DNA of 64,000 nt. Origin: Aeromonas allosaccharophila. Lineage in GTDB: Bacteria; Pseudomonadota; Gammaproteobacteria; Enterobacterales; Aeromonadaceae. The position numbers and the translations under genes were made by a program. The stretch's first letter is position 1; every line of letters starts with the position of its first letter. Below, in pieces: positions 28,303 to 39,504 of this stretch. The stretch is taken from NCBI RefSeq assembly GCF_000819685.1, contig NZ_CDBR01000034.1:124001-188000 (forward strand), in the 5' to 3' direction. The notes under the pieces were generated by a model. The model was not told the DNA's origin and searched no databases. It was given only the letters and a program-made list of their open reading frames with translations.

Positions 28303-30447
28303 GTGAATCCTATTGTAAAGTCATTCCAGTACGGTCAACACACCGTCACTCTGGAAACCGGTGTGATGGCCCGTCAAGCCACTGCGGCCGTAATGGTCAG
28401 CATGGACGATACCTGCGTATTTGTGACCGTAGTTGGCAAGAAAGAGGCCGATCACGGCCGTGATTTCTTCCCGCTGACCGTCAACTATCAGGAGCGTACC
28501 TATGCTGCTGGTCGTATCCCGGGTGGTTTCTTCCGTCGTGAAGGCCGTCCGAGCGAAGGCGAGACCCTTATCTCCCGTCTGATCGACCGTCCTATTCGCC
28601 CGCTGTTCCCGGAAGGCTTCCTCAATGAGGTTCAGGTCGTTGCGACCGTTATGTCCGTGAATCCGGCCGTATCCCCTGACATCGTTGCCATGATCGGTGC
28701 CTCTGCTGCACTGGCCATCTCCGGTATCCCGTTTGGCGGCCCGATTGCGGCGGCCCGCGTGGGTTACATGAACGGTCAGTATGTGCTGAACCCGACCACC
28801 ACCGAACTGCCGCAGAGCGATCTGGATCTGGTGGTTGCCGGTACTGCCAACGCGGTACTGATGGTTGAGTCCGAAGCGGCCATCCTCTCCGAAGAGGTGA
28901 TGCTGGGCGCCGTGGTATTTGGTCACGACCAGATGCAGACCGTGATCAATGCGATCAACGAGTTTGCCGCTGCCGTCGGCACCAAGCCGTGGGACTGGAC
29001 TCCGCCTGCCGTCAACGAAGCGCTGAAAGCCAAGGTTGCCGAGCTGGCGACTGCCGAGCTGGGTGAAGCCTACCGCATCACCGAGAAGGCTGTTCGTTAC
29101 GAAACCATCGCTGCCATCAAGGGCCGTGTGGTTGAGCAAGTTATCGCTTCCGGCGTGGAAGAAGATGCCAAGAAGATCGGCGAAGAGTTCCACAGCCTGG
29201 AAAGCCGCATCGTTCGTGGTCGCGTCGTACGTGGCGAGCCGCGTATCGATGGTCGCGATCCGGAAATGATCCGCGCCCTGAGCGTAGGTACCGGCATTCT
29301 GCCCCGTGCTCACGGTTCTGCCCTGTTCACCCGTGGTGAAACTCAGGCCATCGTGGTTGCCACTCTGGGTACCGAGCGTGACGCGCAGAACATCGACGAG
29401 CTGACCGGCAACCGTGCCGATCGCTTCATGCTGCACTACAACTTCCCGCCATACTGCGTCGGTGAGACCGGCATGATGGGTAGCCCGAAGCGTCGTGAAA
29501 TCGGTCACGGCCGTCTGGCCAAGCGCGGCGTTGCTGCCGTGATGCCGAGCGCCGCCGAGTTCCCGTACGTGGTGCGCGTGGTGTCTGAAATCACCGAATC
29601 CAACGGTTCCTCCTCCATGGCCTCTGTCTGTGGTTCCTCCCTGGCGCTGATGGATGCCGGTGTGCCGATCAAGGCCTCCGTTGCCGGTATCGCCATGGGT
29701 CTGGTGAAGGAAGAAGAAGGTTTCGTGGTGCTGTCCGACATCCTGGGTGACGAAGATCACCTGGGTGACATGGACTTCAAAGTGGCCGGTACTACCGAAG
29801 GTATCACCGCGCTGCAGATGGACATCAAGATCGAAGGCATCACCAAAGAGATCATGGAGATTGCGCTGAAGCAAGCTCGTGGCGCTCGTCTGCACATCCT
29901 GAAAGTGATGGATGAAGCTATCCAGGCTCCGCGTGCCCAGATCTCCGATTTCGCACCGCGTATCCACACCATCAAGATCAATCCCGAGAAGATCAAGGAT
30001 GTGATTGGTAAGGGTGGTTCCGTGATCCGTGCACTGACCGAAGAGACCGGCACCAACATCGAGCTGGATGATGACGGTACTGTACGTATCTCCGCCGTGG
30101 CTAACGAAGCCGCCATGGAAGCGATCCGTCGCATCGAAGCTATCACCGCCGAGATCGAAGTGAACCGCATCTATGAAGGTAAAGTTGTCCGTCTGGCCGA
30201 TTTCGGCGCATTCGTCAACATCCTGCCGGGCAAAGATGGTCTGGTACACATCTCCCAGATCACCGACGCTCGCGTACAGAACGTGGCTGACCACCTGACC
30301 ATCGGTGACGTGGTCAAGGTGAAGGTACTGGAAGTGGACCGTCAGGGCCGCGTACGTCTCTCCATCAAGGAAGCGAACGCCCCGACCGAAGCGGCTGCAC
30401 CTGCTGAGGCTGCTCCGGCCGCTGAAGAAGCGCCTGCTGCAGAGTAA
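28303..30447 (+). CDS. pnp: Polyribonucleotide nucleotidyltransferase (PNPase)
   Basis: PNPase degrades RNA 3' to 5' by phosphorolysis and joins RNase E in the degradosome. The 714-residue protein has the two RNase PH-like domains ([21 protein letters not shown] in parts; [13 protein letters not shown] and [13 protein letters not shown]), a KH domain with [14 protein letters not shown] and an S1 domain ([20 protein letters not shown] in parts). The tail is Ala/Glu/Pro-rich. The start is GTG at 28303 with AAGGA seven bases upstream; it aligns to NPIV at the E. coli start. Confidence 0.97.
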   Translation: MNPIVKSFQYGQHTVTLETGVMARQATAAVMVSMDDTCVFVTVVGKKEADHGRDFFPLTVNYQERTYAAGRIPGGFFRREGRPSEGETLISRLIDRPIRPLFPEGFLNEVQVVATVMSVNPAVSPDIVAMIGASAALAISGIPFGGPIAAARVGYMNGQYVLNPTTTELPQSDLDLVVAGTANAVLMVESEAAILSEEVMLGAVVFGHDQMQTVINAINEFAAAVGTKPWDWTPPAVNEALKAKVAELATAELGEAYRITEKAVRYETIAAIKGRVVEQVIASGVEEDAKKIGEEFHSLESRIVRGRVVRGEPRIDGRDPEMIRALSVGTGILPRAHGSALFTRGETQAIVVATLGTERDAQNIDELTGNRADRFMLHYNFPPYCVGETGMMGSPKRREIGHGRLAKRGVAAVMPSAAEFPYVVRVVSEITESNGSSSMASVCGSSLALMDAGVPIKASVAGIAMGLVKEEEGFVVLSDILGDEDHLGDMDFKVAGTTEGITALQMDIKIEGITKEIMEIALKQARGARLHILKVMDEAIQAPRAQISDFAPRIHTIKINPEKIKDVIGKGGSVIRALTEETGTNIELDDDGTVRISAVANEAAMEAIRRIEAITAEIEVNRIYEGKVVRLADFGAFVNILPGKDGLVHISQITDARVQNVADHLTIGDVVKVKVLEVDRQGRVRLSIKEANAPTEAAAPAEAAPAAEEAPAAE

Positions 30448-30484
30448 TCTGCTCGCCTGATACCGGACCTGTTCCGGTTGATGT

Positions 30485-30521
30485 AAAAAGTCCGGCTCCC
30501 CTTGGGGAGCCGGACTTTTTT
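30485..30521. terminator. Bidirectional terminator between pnp and cheB
   Basis: A 17-bp stem (AAAAAGTCCGGCTCCCC with its complement) and a tiny loop lie between convergent pnp and cheB, with T on one side and A on the other. Confidence 0.92.
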
Positions 30522-30545
30522 ATGGTCAACACGCGCAATCAGGGA

Positions 30546-31604
30546 TTACCTGCCGAGGATGGCGTACTGCATCTCTTGCAAGGGAAGCACATGGCGAGCA
30601 GCCCCCAGCTTGATCGCCTCCTTGGGCATGCCGAACACCACGCAGGAGGCCTCATCCTGGGCATAGGTATTGGCACCAGCCTCCAGCATCTCGCGCAATC
30701 CCCGTGCGCCATCATCCCCCATGCCGGTCATGATGATGCCGGTGGCGTTCTTGCCGGCATATTTGGCGACAGAGCGAAACAGCACATCCACCGAGGGACG
30801 ATGGCGGTTGATAAGCGGCCCGTCGACCACCTCGACGTGATAGTAGGCCCCGCTGCGCTTGAGCAGCATATGCTTGCCGCCGGGGGCAATCAGCGCCAGC
30901 CCGGGGATCACCCGGTCATTGTTTCTCGCCTCCCGCACTTCTATCTGGCAGACCCCGTTCAGCCGCTCGGCAAACATGGCGGTAAATTTCTCCGGCATGT
31001 GCTGCACGATGACAATGCCGGGGCTGACCCGGGGCAGGGCCGTCAGTACTGCCTCAAGGGCCTGGGTGCCACCGGTCGAGGTACCGATGGCGATGAGCCG
31101 TTCAGTGGTTTGTGCCATGGCGTGCTGGTTGGGGGCCAGCATGGCATCGGCGTTCAGCTTGGCGCTAACCGGCACTGAAGATGGCTTGCCCACGCGCTTG
31201 AGATTGGCTTGGGCCGCAGCCCGCACCGCCATAGCCAAGTCGTGGGCAGATTCTTGCAGAAAGCTTTTTATCCCTATGGTCGGCTTGGTGATGATGTCCA
31301 CCGCGCCGGCAGCCATCGCCTGCAAGGTGGTCTCGGCACCCTTCTCGGTGAGGGAGGAGCAGATCACTACTGGCGTCGGGTGCTCCGCCATGATTTTGGT
31401 GAGAAAGGTGATGCCATCCATACGGGGCATCTCTACATCGAGCACGATGACGTCAGGCCACTCTTTCTTCAGTTTTTCCTGCGCAAACAGGGGATCCGAT
31501 GCCGTGGCGATCACCCGGATATCGGGCTCCTGCTCCAGCACCGCTTGTAATACCTGTCTGACCACGGCGGAATCATCCACCAGCATGACCCGGATCTGCT
31601 TCAT
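30546..31604 (-). CDS. cheB: Chemotaxis protein-glutamate methylesterase CheB
   Basis: CheB removes methyl groups from receptors and is switched on by phosphorylation. The 352-residue protein has an N-terminal receiver domain (DD at 10-11, phosphoacceptor Asp56 in [10 protein letters not shown], Lys in TKP) and a methylesterase domain with catalytic Ser176 (GTSTGGT), His202 (QHMPEKF) and Asp298 (GMGDDGARG). Its start overlaps cheD by four bases. It is the last gene of the ten-gene chemosensory operon. Confidence 0.95.
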   Translation of the reverse strand: MKQIRVMLVDDSAVVRQVLQAVLEQEPDIRVIATASDPLFAQEKLKKEWPDVIVLDVEMPRMDGITFLTKIMAEHPTPVVICSSLTEKGAETTLQAMAAGAVDIITKPTIGIKSFLQESAHDLAMAVRAAAQANLKRVGKPSSVPVSAKLNADAMLAPNQHAMAQTTERLIAIGTSTGGTQALEAVLTALPRVSPGIVIVQHMPEKFTAMFAERLNGVCQIEVREARNNDRVIPGLALIAPGGKHMLLKRSGAYYHVEVVDGPLINRHRPSVDVLFRSVAKYAGKNATGIIMTGMGDDGARGLREMLEAGANTYAQDEASCVVFGMPKEAIKLGAARHVLPLQEMQYAILGR

Positions 31605-32092
31605 TCTCGCGACTCCCGTTGATGTGGCAGACGATGATGGCGGAGCCAGACACTACCGTTGCTGAGTTCAAAAATCAGGCTTCGGTGGCCGCTATGGCCA
31701 AGATGGTGGGCTTTGATATCAAGTCCAAGGTGTCGGGTCAGCTGCCAGGCTGCCTCAATATTTCTGGTGGCCACATTGTTATCGCGTTTGGCGTATTGTG
31801 GCTGGTTGAACATATTGCCGCCTCCGAACAATTTGATCTCGTATTCGTCGAGAGGGGGCGGATATTGCGCAACAGCTTGTAATAGCAAGGTGATGGCTTC
31901 ATCGGCATAGCGGCCATCCAGCAAGGTGGTCGGCCGCCCTCGAGTTGGCAGCATGTAGTGGCACATACCGCCCATCTTTTGTTCCGGATGCCACAGGGTG
32001 ATGGCAATGCAGGAGCCCAGCACGGTTTTGAGGACAACATCCTCCTTGCCAAAGAAGAGTTCACCGGGTTGCAGAATCACCTCCCGTGCCAT
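31601..32092 (-). CDS. cheD: Chemoreceptor glutamine deamidase CheD
   Basis: CheD deamidates receptor glutamines. The 163-residue protein keeps the catalytic Cys28 in VLGSCIA and His45 in GGMCHYMLP, matching Cys27/His44 of Thermotoga CheD, and the FGGGNMF loop. It lies between cheR and cheB and overlaps cheB by four bases (ATGA), implying coupled translation. CheD is absent from E. coli but common in accessory systems such as Vibrio cluster III. Confidence 0.94.
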   Translation of the reverse strand: MAREVILQPGELFFGKEDVVLKTVLGSCIAITLWHPEQKMGGMCHYMLPTRGRPTTLLDGRYADEAITLLLQAVAQYPPPLDEYEIKLFGGGNMFNQPQYAKRDNNVATRNIEAAWQLTRHLGLDIKAHHLGHSGHRSLIFELSNGSVWLRHHRLPHQRESRE

Positions 32093-32095
32093 GAT

Positions 32096-32899
32096 TTATC
32101 TCTTCTGATAAATGGAGGGAGATACCAGCTGCAGTCCATGATGCAAGCCATGCAAACTCTCTGCATGGCTGACCAGCAGATAGCCACCGGGTTTGAGTTT
32201 GGGCACCAGCCGCTGCAACACTTGCCCCTTGATCTCCTTGTTGAAGTAGATCATCACGTTTCTGATAAAGATGACGTCAAACAAGCCGATGTCCGGCAGA
32301 TCCTGATTGAGGTTGATCTGCATGAACTGCACCTTGTCCCGCAACTTGCGATCGATGATGAAGATCCCCTCCTGCAGGCCCACGCCCTTGAGGCAGTATT
32401 TCATTAAAAAGGGCAGGGGAATGTTGTGCGCCCGCTCGATGGGGTAACGGCCGCTCGTCGCCTGTTCCAGCACCCGAGACGAGATATCGGAGGCCAGGAT
32501 CTCCCAGTTGAGGGTGCCACGTTTCTCTGCGAGGGTCATGGCCAGACTGTAGGGCTCCTCTCCGGATGAACTGGCTGCGCTCCAGATCCGCAAGGTGCGT
32601 TCACTCGGGAAGTGTGCAAGCACCCCCCGGGTCAGAAACTCGAAGTGTTTTGGCTCTCTGAAAAAGTAGGTTTCGTTGGTGGTGAGCAGATCGAGCGCCA
32701 GCTGCAGTTCGCTGCTGCGATCGTTCATGATGAGCTGGAAGTAGTCGTCATAGCTGTCCAGCTCATAGTGGCACAGGCGTTTTGCCAAGCGGCTGGCAAC
32801 CAGCGCCTTCTTGGCTGGAGACAGCTCTATTCCCGCCGTTTGATGAAGCCAGCGTTGGAAACGGGAGAACTCATCATCATGCAGCTGGGTTTGATACAA
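32096..32899 (-). CDS. cheR: Chemotaxis protein methyltransferase CheR
   Basis: CheR methylates receptor glutamates with S-adenosylmethionine. The 267-residue protein has the N-terminal helical domain, TTNETYFFREPKHFEFL, the cofactor segment RIWSAASSSGEEPYSLAM and the FDVIFIRNVMIYFN motif, plus the beta-subdomain region that in tether-binding CheR proteins docks a receptor tail. The start is TTG at 32899; no closer ATG fits the conserved N-terminus. Three bases separate it from cheD. Confidence 0.94.
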   Translation of the reverse strand: MYQTQLHDDEFSRFQRWLHQTAGIELSPAKKALVASRLAKRLCHYELDSYDDYFQLIMNDRSSELQLALDLLTTNETYFFREPKHFEFLTRGVLAHFPSERTLRIWSAASSSGEEPYSLAMTLAEKRGTLNWEILASDISSRVLEQATSGRYPIERAHNIPLPFLMKYCLKGVGLQEGIFIIDRKLRDKVQFMQINLNQDLPDIGLFDVIFIRNVMIYFNKEIKGQVLQRLVPKLKPGGYLLVSHAESLHGLHHGLQLVSPSIYQKR

Positions 32900-32930
32900 A
32901 ACCCTGTCCCTCTACCTGTGTTGTCGGATG

Positions 32931-32953
32931 CGGGAGAGGCAATGCCTCTCCCG
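32931..32953 (-). other. Hairpin directly behind the soluble MCP gene
   Basis: CGGGAGAGGC and GCCTCTCCCG form a 10-bp stem with a three-base loop, four bases after the receptor stop codon and upstream of cheR. There is no T-run, so processing or partial attenuation inside the operon is more likely than full termination. Confidence 0.6.
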
Positions 32954-32956
32954 TGA

Positions 32957-34708
32957 CTAGAACCGGACAAAATCGCCGTCGTTGATGGGGCGTTGTGTGG
33001 TGGTGGCCCGCTCCCGACTGTTGGCATTGTTCTCGTTCATAAAGCGCCCCCGGGTAGTGGGGTGAAGGTGCGAGGTGGCTTTGCCTTCTTTGGTGTGGGC
33101 CTCCAGGGTAAAGAACTCCATGGCCAGCTGCAGTTGCTCGGCCTGGCTGCTCATCTCTTCCGCTGTGGCAGCCAACTCTTCGCTGCAAGAGGCGTTCTGC
33201 TGGGTAACCTGACTCAATTGATTCATGGCCAGGTTGATCTGGCTGACGCCGGTGGACTGTTCATTGGAGGCGGCGCTGATCTCCTGCACCAGATCCGAGG
33301 TCTTGTTGATGGAGGGCACCATTTGATCCAGCAGGCGACCGGCTTTTTCCGCCATCTCGACGCTGCTTGACGCCAGTTCGCCAATCTCCTGTGCTGCAAC
33401 CTGGCTGCGTTCGGCCAGTTTGCGCACCTCCGCCGCCACTACGGCAAAGCCCTTGCCGTGATCGCCGGCGCGCGCCGCTTCGATGGCGGCGTTGAGCGCC
33501 AGCAGATTGGTCTGGTAGGCAATATCGTCGATGATGCCAATCCGTCTGGCGATCTGTTTCATGGCATCGACGGTCAGTTTGACCGCTTCACCTCCCTCGA
33601 CGGCTTCTTTGGCTGCCTTGCTGGCCATGCCATCGGTAACCTGGGCGTTGTCGGTATTCTGGTTGATGCTGGCGCTCATCTGTTCGATGGAGGCGCTGGT
33701 CTCTTCCATGCTGGAGGCTTGTTCACTGCTGGATTGGCTGATCGACTGGGCCGTCGCGCTGACTTGCTCGGCGGCACTGGAGAGATTGTCAGAGGCGCCG
33801 CGCACTTCGGTGACAATCTTGGTCAGCGAGGCGATAGTGGTGTTTAGCGAATCTTTGGTGGTACCAAAAATACCGGGATCATCAGCCTCTATCTGTTGGG
33901 TCAGATCCCCTTTCGCCAGACACTGTACGACCCGGATAACATTGTTGAGGGTGCTGTCGATCACTTCGGCAATCTGGTTTATCCCTTCCCCCATTGCCTG
34001 AAAGAAGCCGCTTTTACCCGTCAGCTCCATCCGGCGGTGCAGCTCGCCATTGATCACGGCCTGCACGATGTCGGACATCTCTTTCTCTATCATCACCTCC
34101 TTGGTACGGTCTGCCCACTCGACCACGGAGCCTAGTCGCTCGCCGCTATCGTTGAAGACCGGATTGGCAATCAGGGAGAAGGTGCGTCCCCCCAGCTGGA
34201 TCTGGGTGCGGTAGGTGCTGTTGAGTTTGGCCAGCATGGCGCGCTGATGGCCCGGATTTTTATGAAAGCTGTCGATATTGGCGCCCATCAGCTGATTGGC
34301 ATTGAAGCTGTAGAGCTCTTTCTTGATGTCGCTTTCAGCCTGATTGAGCATGCCGGTCACCGCCTCGTTCATATAGATAATGTCGAGGTTGGTATCGGCG
34401 ATCATCACGTTGGTACTGGCGCAATCGAGCGCCTTGCGAACCAGCCGGTTTTCATGAAGCTGCACCTGGCTATTCCTGATCTCGTGCCGGCTTTGCTCCA
34501 GCTTGCCGTTCAACAGGGCAATCACGTCGTTGACCGCGACGGCCACTTCACGCAGCGGGTTATCCAGTCCGGAAAGTTCGATTGCAGCCGGAGCCTGATC
34601 GTCTTCAATGGTGCGCTGTACTTGCCCGATAGCGTCGAGTAGTTGGGCCTGCTGTCTTGCTTCAGCCGCGCTGTTTCCGAAGAGTTTGCCAAAGAGTGAA
34701 TGGGTCAT
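32957..34708 (-). CDS. Soluble PAS-domain methyl-accepting chemotaxis protein
   Basis: The 583-residue receptor has no transmembrane segment. A helical N-terminus is followed by a PAS domain (about residues 80-200, with [18 protein letters not shown] and [13 protein letters not shown]), a HAMP-like linker ending in GDLTQQI, and the MCP signalling domain with tip [24 protein letters not shown] in parts. It ends in DGDFVRF. ATG 34708 is chosen for its AAGGA site; an upstream ATG at 34729 has none. It lies between cheW and cheR. The PAS ligand is unknown; haem, flavin or small-molecule sensing are all possible. Confidence 0.9.
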   Translation of the reverse strand: MTHSLFGKLFGNSAAEARQQAQLLDAIGQVQRTIEDDQAPAAIELSGLDNPLREVAVAVNDVIALLNGKLEQSRHEIRNSQVQLHENRLVRKALDCASTNVMIADTNLDIIYMNEAVTGMLNQAESDIKKELYSFNANQLMGANIDSFHKNPGHQRAMLAKLNSTYRTQIQLGGRTFSLIANPVFNDSGERLGSVVEWADRTKEVMIEKEMSDIVQAVINGELHRRMELTGKSGFFQAMGEGINQIAEVIDSTLNNVIRVVQCLAKGDLTQQIEADDPGIFGTTKDSLNTTIASLTKIVTEVRGASDNLSSAAEQVSATAQSISQSSSEQASSMEETSASIEQMSASINQNTDNAQVTDGMASKAAKEAVEGGEAVKLTVDAMKQIARRIGIIDDIAYQTNLLALNAAIEAARAGDHGKGFAVVAAEVRKLAERSQVAAQEIGELASSSVEMAEKAGRLLDQMVPSINKTSDLVQEISAASNEQSTGVSQINLAMNQLSQVTQQNASCSEELAATAEEMSSQAEQLQLAMEFFTLEAHTKEGKATSHLHPTTRGRFMNENNANSRERATTTQRPINDGDFVRF

Positions 34709-34753
34709 GAGCGTTTCCTTATGCTGCATGTCGTGGTGTATGGGGGGGCCTGT

Positions 34754-35323
34754 TCAGGAGGGTTGCAGGTTGCCTTGCGGCAATCTTGCCTGTGGCTGGG
34801 CCAGTTCACTGAGTTGAGCCATCTCATCGAGTGACAACACTTTTTCGGTATCGATGAGGATGACGAATTTGCCGTTGACCTTGCCCATACCGCTGATGAA
34901 GTCGGCCCGGATGCGGGCACCAAAACTGGGCGGGGGCTCGATATCTGCTTGTGGGATACCCAGCACTTCCGATACGGAATCCACCACGACGCCAATATCC
35001 TGACCCACTGGTTCATCGCCCTGTGGAGCTATCCCTTCAATGATGACGATGCAACTGCGGCGAGTGATGAGCGAAGGGGCATTGCCAAAGCGGGCGTTCA
35101 AGTCGACGACCGACACGACCGCTCCCCTGAGATTGATTACGCCGCGAATAAAACCGGGCATCATCGGGATCGGAGTGATATTGCCGTATTCGATGATCTC
35201 TTTGACCCCCAGAATATTGATGGCGAACATCTCGTTGTTGATCAGAAATGTCAGATACTGGGCATCGCCACAGCTCTCGTCAGCGGCTGCCGATGGCACC
35301 GTGATGTCGGTGGATGTATGCAT
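34754..35323 (-). CDS. cheW: Chemotaxis adaptor protein CheW
   Basis: CheW couples receptors to CheA. The 189-residue protein has the family pattern QYLTFLINNEMFAINILGVKEII in parts, PIPMMPGFIRGVINLRGAVVSVVDL in parts, and DSVSEVL. Extra residues at both ends make it slightly longer than E. coli CheW. It sits between the two receptor genes. Confidence 0.95.
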   Translation of the reverse strand: MHTSTDITVPSAAADESCGDAQYLTFLINNEMFAINILGVKEIIEYGNITPIPMMPGFIRGVINLRGAVVSVVDLNARFGNAPSLITRRSCIVIIEGIAPQGDEPVGQDIGVVVDSVSEVLGIPQADIEPPPSFGARIRADFISGMGKVNGKFVILIDTEKVLSLDEMAQLSELAQPQARLPQGNLQPS

Positions 35324-35335
35324 GGTCGCCTCCGG

Positions 35336-37261
35336 TTAGAAACGGACAAAATCCGCTTCATCAATGGCATGGGATGATGGTTGATTGGGCTGGCTGGCCC
35401 GTTGTGGCGGTGCGATGAAACTGCCTCTGGGAGGCACCCCCTTGTGGTTGGCCTCATGAACTCTGGCATTAACCTGGGGGCGTTTTTCCAGTGCAAAAAA
35501 GGCCATGGTTTGCTGCAGTTCACTGGCTTGCGAGCTCATCTCTTCCGCAGTGGCAGCGAGCTCCTCGCTACTGGCGGCATTTTGCTGCGTGACCTGATTG
35601 AGCTGGCTCATGGCCAGGCTGATCTGGTTGGCCGCGCTGGCCTGTTCCCCGGAAGCCGCATTGATCTCTTGTACCAGATCAGAGGTTTTGCGAATGGAGG
35701 GGACGATCTTCTCCAGCAGGCTGCCGGCCCGCTCTGCCTTGCTGACGCTGTCGGAGGAGAGCTCGCCAATCTCTTGCGCTGCGATCTGGCTGCGTTCCGC
35801 CAGTTTCCTCACCTCGGCTGCAACTACCGCGAAGCCTTTGCCATGTTCTCCGGCGCGAGCCGCCTCGATGGCCGCATTGAGGGCCAGCAGGTTGGTTTGA
35901 TAGGCGATGTCATCGATGATGCTGACTTTCCTGGCGATTTGTTGCATGGCCGTCACCGTCTGTTGCACGGATTGACCCCCTTCGGTGGCCTCCAGCACCG
36001 AGTTGCTGGCCATGCTGTCGGTGATCCTGGCGTTCTCGGTGTTCTGGTTGATGCTGGCGCTCATCTGTTCGATAGAGGCGCTGGTCTCCTCCACACTGGC
36101 CGCCTGCTCGCTGGTGGCCTGACTTAATGCCTGCGCCGTATTGCTCACCTGATTGGAGGCATTGGTCAGGTTGTCGGCGGCGTTACGAACCTCTTCGATG
36201 ATATTGGTTAGCGCAGTGATGGTCTGGTTGAGGCCGTCTTTGGTCTGGCCAAAAATACCGGGGTAGGGTTCATCGATCCGCTGGGTCAGATCCCCTTTGG
36301 AGAGTGCGGTGGCGATGCGCATCACATCTTCCAGGCTGGTATCTGTGACATGGGAGAGGCGATTTAGCAGCTCGGATACCCGTTTGATGTAGCCCTGGCG
36401 ATCCTCCAGTGCAATCTTGTGGCTGAAGTCTCCCTGTTCGACGGCGGCGGTGACCAAGGTCTCGATATCCGTGATCAAGGCCCCCAGCTTCTTGACCATG
36501 TTGTCCATCGCCATCAAGAGCTGACCCGCTTCATCGTTGGACTCTATCTTGATCGATACATCCAGATTGCCATCGGCCAGACTATTGGCCACACGCAGGG
36601 CCTGCTCAATGGGAGTGATGATGCTTTTGATCAGCAGGGTGCCAAACCAGGCTGCGAGCACGATGCCGACCGCGATAACCACCGCCATGGTTATCAGCAT
36701 CACGTCATACCAGGATTGTGCAGCGGTATATTCCGACTTGGCCACATTGAGCTGCAGGTTGACCAGCTCGGTAATCTTGTTGCCTATCGGGTCGATGGAG
36801 CCGTAGAGGGTACCGTCAAAATTGTTCAGCATGCCGGCAATCATGCCGTGCTGGGTGGCGAGGAATTTCTCCAGTTTGCCAATATCGGTATCGGCCGCGT
36901 TGAACAGAGTGCTCGCCTCGGCTGACAAGCGCTGCTCCTCCGGGGTGAGAGTGGTGGATTGGTAGTGCTGCCACTCGCTCTTGATGGTCTGCTGGGCCTG
37001 TTTTATCTGATTCAACGCCTCTTCTGCCGGGATCAGCCCCGCATTAGCCTTGTTGAGGTTGTCGATGATCGAGACGGCATAGCTGTCGGAGATGGTCTTC
37101 AGCTGCTTGAGGGGAACCACCCTGTCGTTGTAGACGCGCTGTAGCCCGGTATTGCTGCTCTGCATGTTGTATAACCCGAGGCCGCCAACGGCCAGCAGCA
37201 GCAGGCAGAGCAGGCAGAGCAGCACGATGAGGCGCAATTTGATGGTGGAGTTTTTAAACAT
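35336..37261 (-). CDS. Transmembrane methyl-accepting chemotaxis protein
   Basis: The 641-residue receptor has a membrane helix at residues 9-31, a helical four-helix-bundle sensor (about 32-185), a second membrane helix (about 188-212), HAMP ([21 protein letters not shown] in parts) and the MCP domain with the same hairpin tip as its neighbour. It ends in ADEADFVRF-like residues (the last eight are DEADFVRF). cheA lies ten bases upstream in the operon. The bundle shape suggests an MCP_4HB sensor; the signal is unknown. Confidence 0.92.
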   Translation of the reverse strand: MFKNSTIKLRLIVLLCLLCLLLLAVGGLGLYNMQSSNTGLQRVYNDRVVPLKQLKTISDSYAVSIIDNLNKANAGLIPAEEALNQIKQAQQTIKSEWQHYQSTTLTPEEQRLSAEASTLFNAADTDIGKLEKFLATQHGMIAGMLNNFDGTLYGSIDPIGNKITELVNLQLNVAKSEYTAAQSWYDVMLITMAVVIAVGIVLAAWFGTLLIKSIITPIEQALRVANSLADGNLDVSIKIESNDEAGQLLMAMDNMVKKLGALITDIETLVTAAVEQGDFSHKIALEDRQGYIKRVSELLNRLSHVTDTSLEDVMRIATALSKGDLTQRIDEPYPGIFGQTKDGLNQTITALTNIIEEVRNAADNLTNASNQVSNTAQALSQATSEQAASVEETSASIEQMSASINQNTENARITDSMASNSVLEATEGGQSVQQTVTAMQQIARKVSIIDDIAYQTNLLALNAAIEAARAGEHGKGFAVVAAEVRKLAERSQIAAQEIGELSSDSVSKAERAGSLLEKIVPSIRKTSDLVQEINAASGEQASAANQISLAMSQLNQVTQQNAASSEELAATAEEMSSQASELQQTMAFFALEKRPQVNARVHEANHKGVPPRGSFIAPPQRASQPNQPSSHAIDEADFVRF

Positions 37262-37271
37262 GATGGCCCCC

Positions 37272-39482
37272 TCAGTTGAGGCTGGATTGAGGTTGGTTGC
37301 GCGACACCGTCAAGTTGTTGAGCTGACAGGATTCCAGGGTGATCGCGTGCTGGATGAGCGAGGGAATGTCGAGGATCAGGGCGACCTCTCCTCCCCCCAG
37401 AATGGTTGAGCCACTGATGCCCTGCAGGCGCTGGAACAATTTCCCCAACGGTTTGATGACGGTCTGGAATTCTCCCAGCAGTTCATCCACCACCAGTCCG
37501 GATTTTTTGCCTGCATGGCTGACCACGACAATGTTCTCACGCCGCCCCTTGCTGCCATTGGTATCGAAGTAGTGTTGCAGGCGGATAAAGGGCAGCACCT
37601 CGCCACGCAAATTGATGTAATTGCGCCCTTGGGTGTCGGCCAGTGAACTCTGGGTCAATTCAACGCACTCGATCACCATATCGAGCGGAATGACGTAATG
37701 GGTGTCGCAGACTCGCACCAGGAAGCCGTCGATGATGGCGAGGGTAAGCGGCAGGCGGATCTGCACACGGGTTCCTTTTCCCGGGATGCTGTCGAGATCG
37801 ACCGTACCACGCAGGGCAGTTATGTTGCGTTTGACGACATCCATGCCCACCCCGCGACCGGAGAGGTTGGTGATCGACTCTGCGGTGGAGAACCCCGGCT
37901 CGAAGATCAGGTTGTATATCTCCTGATCCGTCAGCGTGGTGGTTGCGCTGATCAGACCGCGTTCGATGGCTTTTTGCTGGATCCTGGCTTTGTTGAGACC
38001 GGCGCCGTCATCCCGAATTTCGATGACGATACTGTTGGAGTCGTGATAGGCGTTGAGATTCAGGGTGCCGCGGGGGGATTTGCCTGCCAGCAGCCGTTGT
38101 TCTGCCGATTCGATGCCGTGATCCATCGAGTTTCTGACCAGATGCATCAGCGGATCGCCGATCTTCTCTACCACCGACTTGTCCAGTTCGGTCTCGGCTC
38201 CGGAGATCACCAGAGTGATATCCTTATTCAGCTCTTGGCTGACATCGCGCACTACCCGCTGGAAGCGGTTGAAGGTATCGCCGATAGGCACCATTCGCAG
38301 GCGCAGCGCGCTGTCACGGATCTCTTCCACCAGCATGGCAATGACCGAGGTGGCTTCCTGTAGCTGGCTTTCTCGGGTGCGTTTGGCCAGCAGATTGGCC
38401 CCTGAACTGGCGACCACCAGCTCACCGACCAGATTGATCAGGTCGTCCAGCTTGTCGGCATGCACCCTGACGTAACGACCTTCTTTGCTCTTGCTCTCCT
38501 TGGTCTGGTTCTGCTTTTTCAGGGCGGCATCGACTACGGCTTCATTGACGGCACCCTGCGCAATCAGGATCTCCCCGAGTTTGGGCGCTTGCTCAGCCGG
38601 GGTCGCTTGCTGTGCCTGCAGACCGTTTGCCAACTCCTCTGCGGTTAACGCGCCGGTGTTGACCAGCAACTGCCCCAGCATGGAGCTATCTTCCGGCAGC
38701 GACTCGATCAGGTTGATGAACTCGGCGATCTTGCTGTGGGGCGGCAAAATGGTGATCTGGCAGTCATCTCTAACAAATTCAAAGACATCGCTGATGGCTG
38801 CCTTGTCTGCCTGCGAGTCGAAGTCTATCTCGTATCCGAGGTAGCAATTCTCAGGATCGAACTGCTCCCAATCCGGTAGTCCTTGATGGATGGTTTCCAC
38901 TGAGCAGAGGGTTCCGAGTGTGCCGAGATAGCGCAGAAATGCGGCGGGATCCATGCCGTTGCGCAGTACATCTGGACCAAAACGCAGGGAGATATGCCAC
39001 AAGGAGGCTGCGCTAGTAATCCCTCCCTCTTTTTCGATTTTTGGTTCAGGTGTATGCACCGTATCTGGCAGCGTGGCATGGGGGGCGCACTGATGACGGG
39101 TGAGGGTGAGCCTCAGCAGTTCATCCTGGCTGGCATCGCCATCGCTTAACGAGCTGCCCTGTTCCGCAACGACACTGATGAGCGTCTGGATGTGGTCACA
39201 GCTCTCCAGCAGATCCTTGATCAGAGAAGAGGTGACGGTGATCTGCTGATTGCGGATCTGGTCGAGCAGATCCTCGACGATATGGGTAAACCCGACGATG
39301 GGCTGCAGACCGAACAGGCCAGCAGACCCCTTGATGGTATGAGCTGCACGGAAGATTGCGCCAATCAGCTCGCTATTGTCTGGGTCAGCCTCCAGTGAGA
39401 GCAGCGCTGACTCCATCTCTTCAAGCAACTCGCGTGCCTCGGCGATATAGGTTTGTAAAGCCTGATCAAGATCGATGCTCAC
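37272..39482 (-). CDS. cheA: Chemotaxis histidine kinase CheA with linker repeats
   Basis: CheA autophosphorylates and passes phosphate to CheY and CheB. The 736-residue protein has an Hpt domain with His48 ([10 protein letters not shown]), a mixed domain at about 160-250 where P2 would stand, two tandem 24-residue LG-repeats at 268-291 and 301-324, the P3 dimerisation helices (about 335-400), the ATPase with N-box [11 protein letters not shown]1 DDGAG and G2 [10 protein letters not shown], and a C-terminal CheW-like domain. The repeats resemble the MshEN motif of type IV pilus ATPases. Flanked by the STAS gene and the membrane receptor. Confidence 0.95.
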   Translation of the reverse strand: MSIDLDQALQTYIAEARELLEEMESALLSLEADPDNSELIGAIFRAAHTIKGSAGLFGLQPIVGFTHIVEDLLDQIRNQQITVTSSLIKDLLESCDHIQTLISVVAEQGSSLSDGDASQDELLRLTLTRHQCAPHATLPDTVHTPEPKIEKEGGITSAASLWHISLRFGPDVLRNGMDPAAFLRYLGTLGTLCSVETIHQGLPDWEQFDPENCYLGYEIDFDSQADKAAISDVFEFVRDDCQITILPPHSKIAEFINLIESLPEDSSMLGQLLVNTGALTAEELANGLQAQQATPAEQAPKLGEILIAQGAVNEAVVDAALKKQNQTKESKSKEGRYVRVHADKLDDLINLVGELVVASSGANLLAKRTRESQLQEATSVIAMLVEEIRDSALRLRMVPIGDTFNRFQRVVRDVSQELNKDITLVISGAETELDKSVVEKIGDPLMHLVRNSMDHGIESAEQRLLAGKSPRGTLNLNAYHDSNSIVIEIRDDGAGLNKARIQQKAIERGLISATTTLTDQEIYNLIFEPGFSTAESITNLSGRGVGMDVVKRNITALRGTVDLDSIPGKGTRVQIRLPLTLAIIDGFLVRVCDTHYVIPLDMVIECVELTQSSLADTQGRNYINLRGEVLPFIRLQHYFDTNGSKGRRENIVVVSHAGKKSGLVVDELLGEFQTVIKPLGKLFQRLQGISGSTILGGGEVALILDIPSLIQHAITLESCQLNNLTVSRNQPQSSLN

Positions 39483-39504
39483 GGTGACTCCTTGTCATGC
39501 TGGC

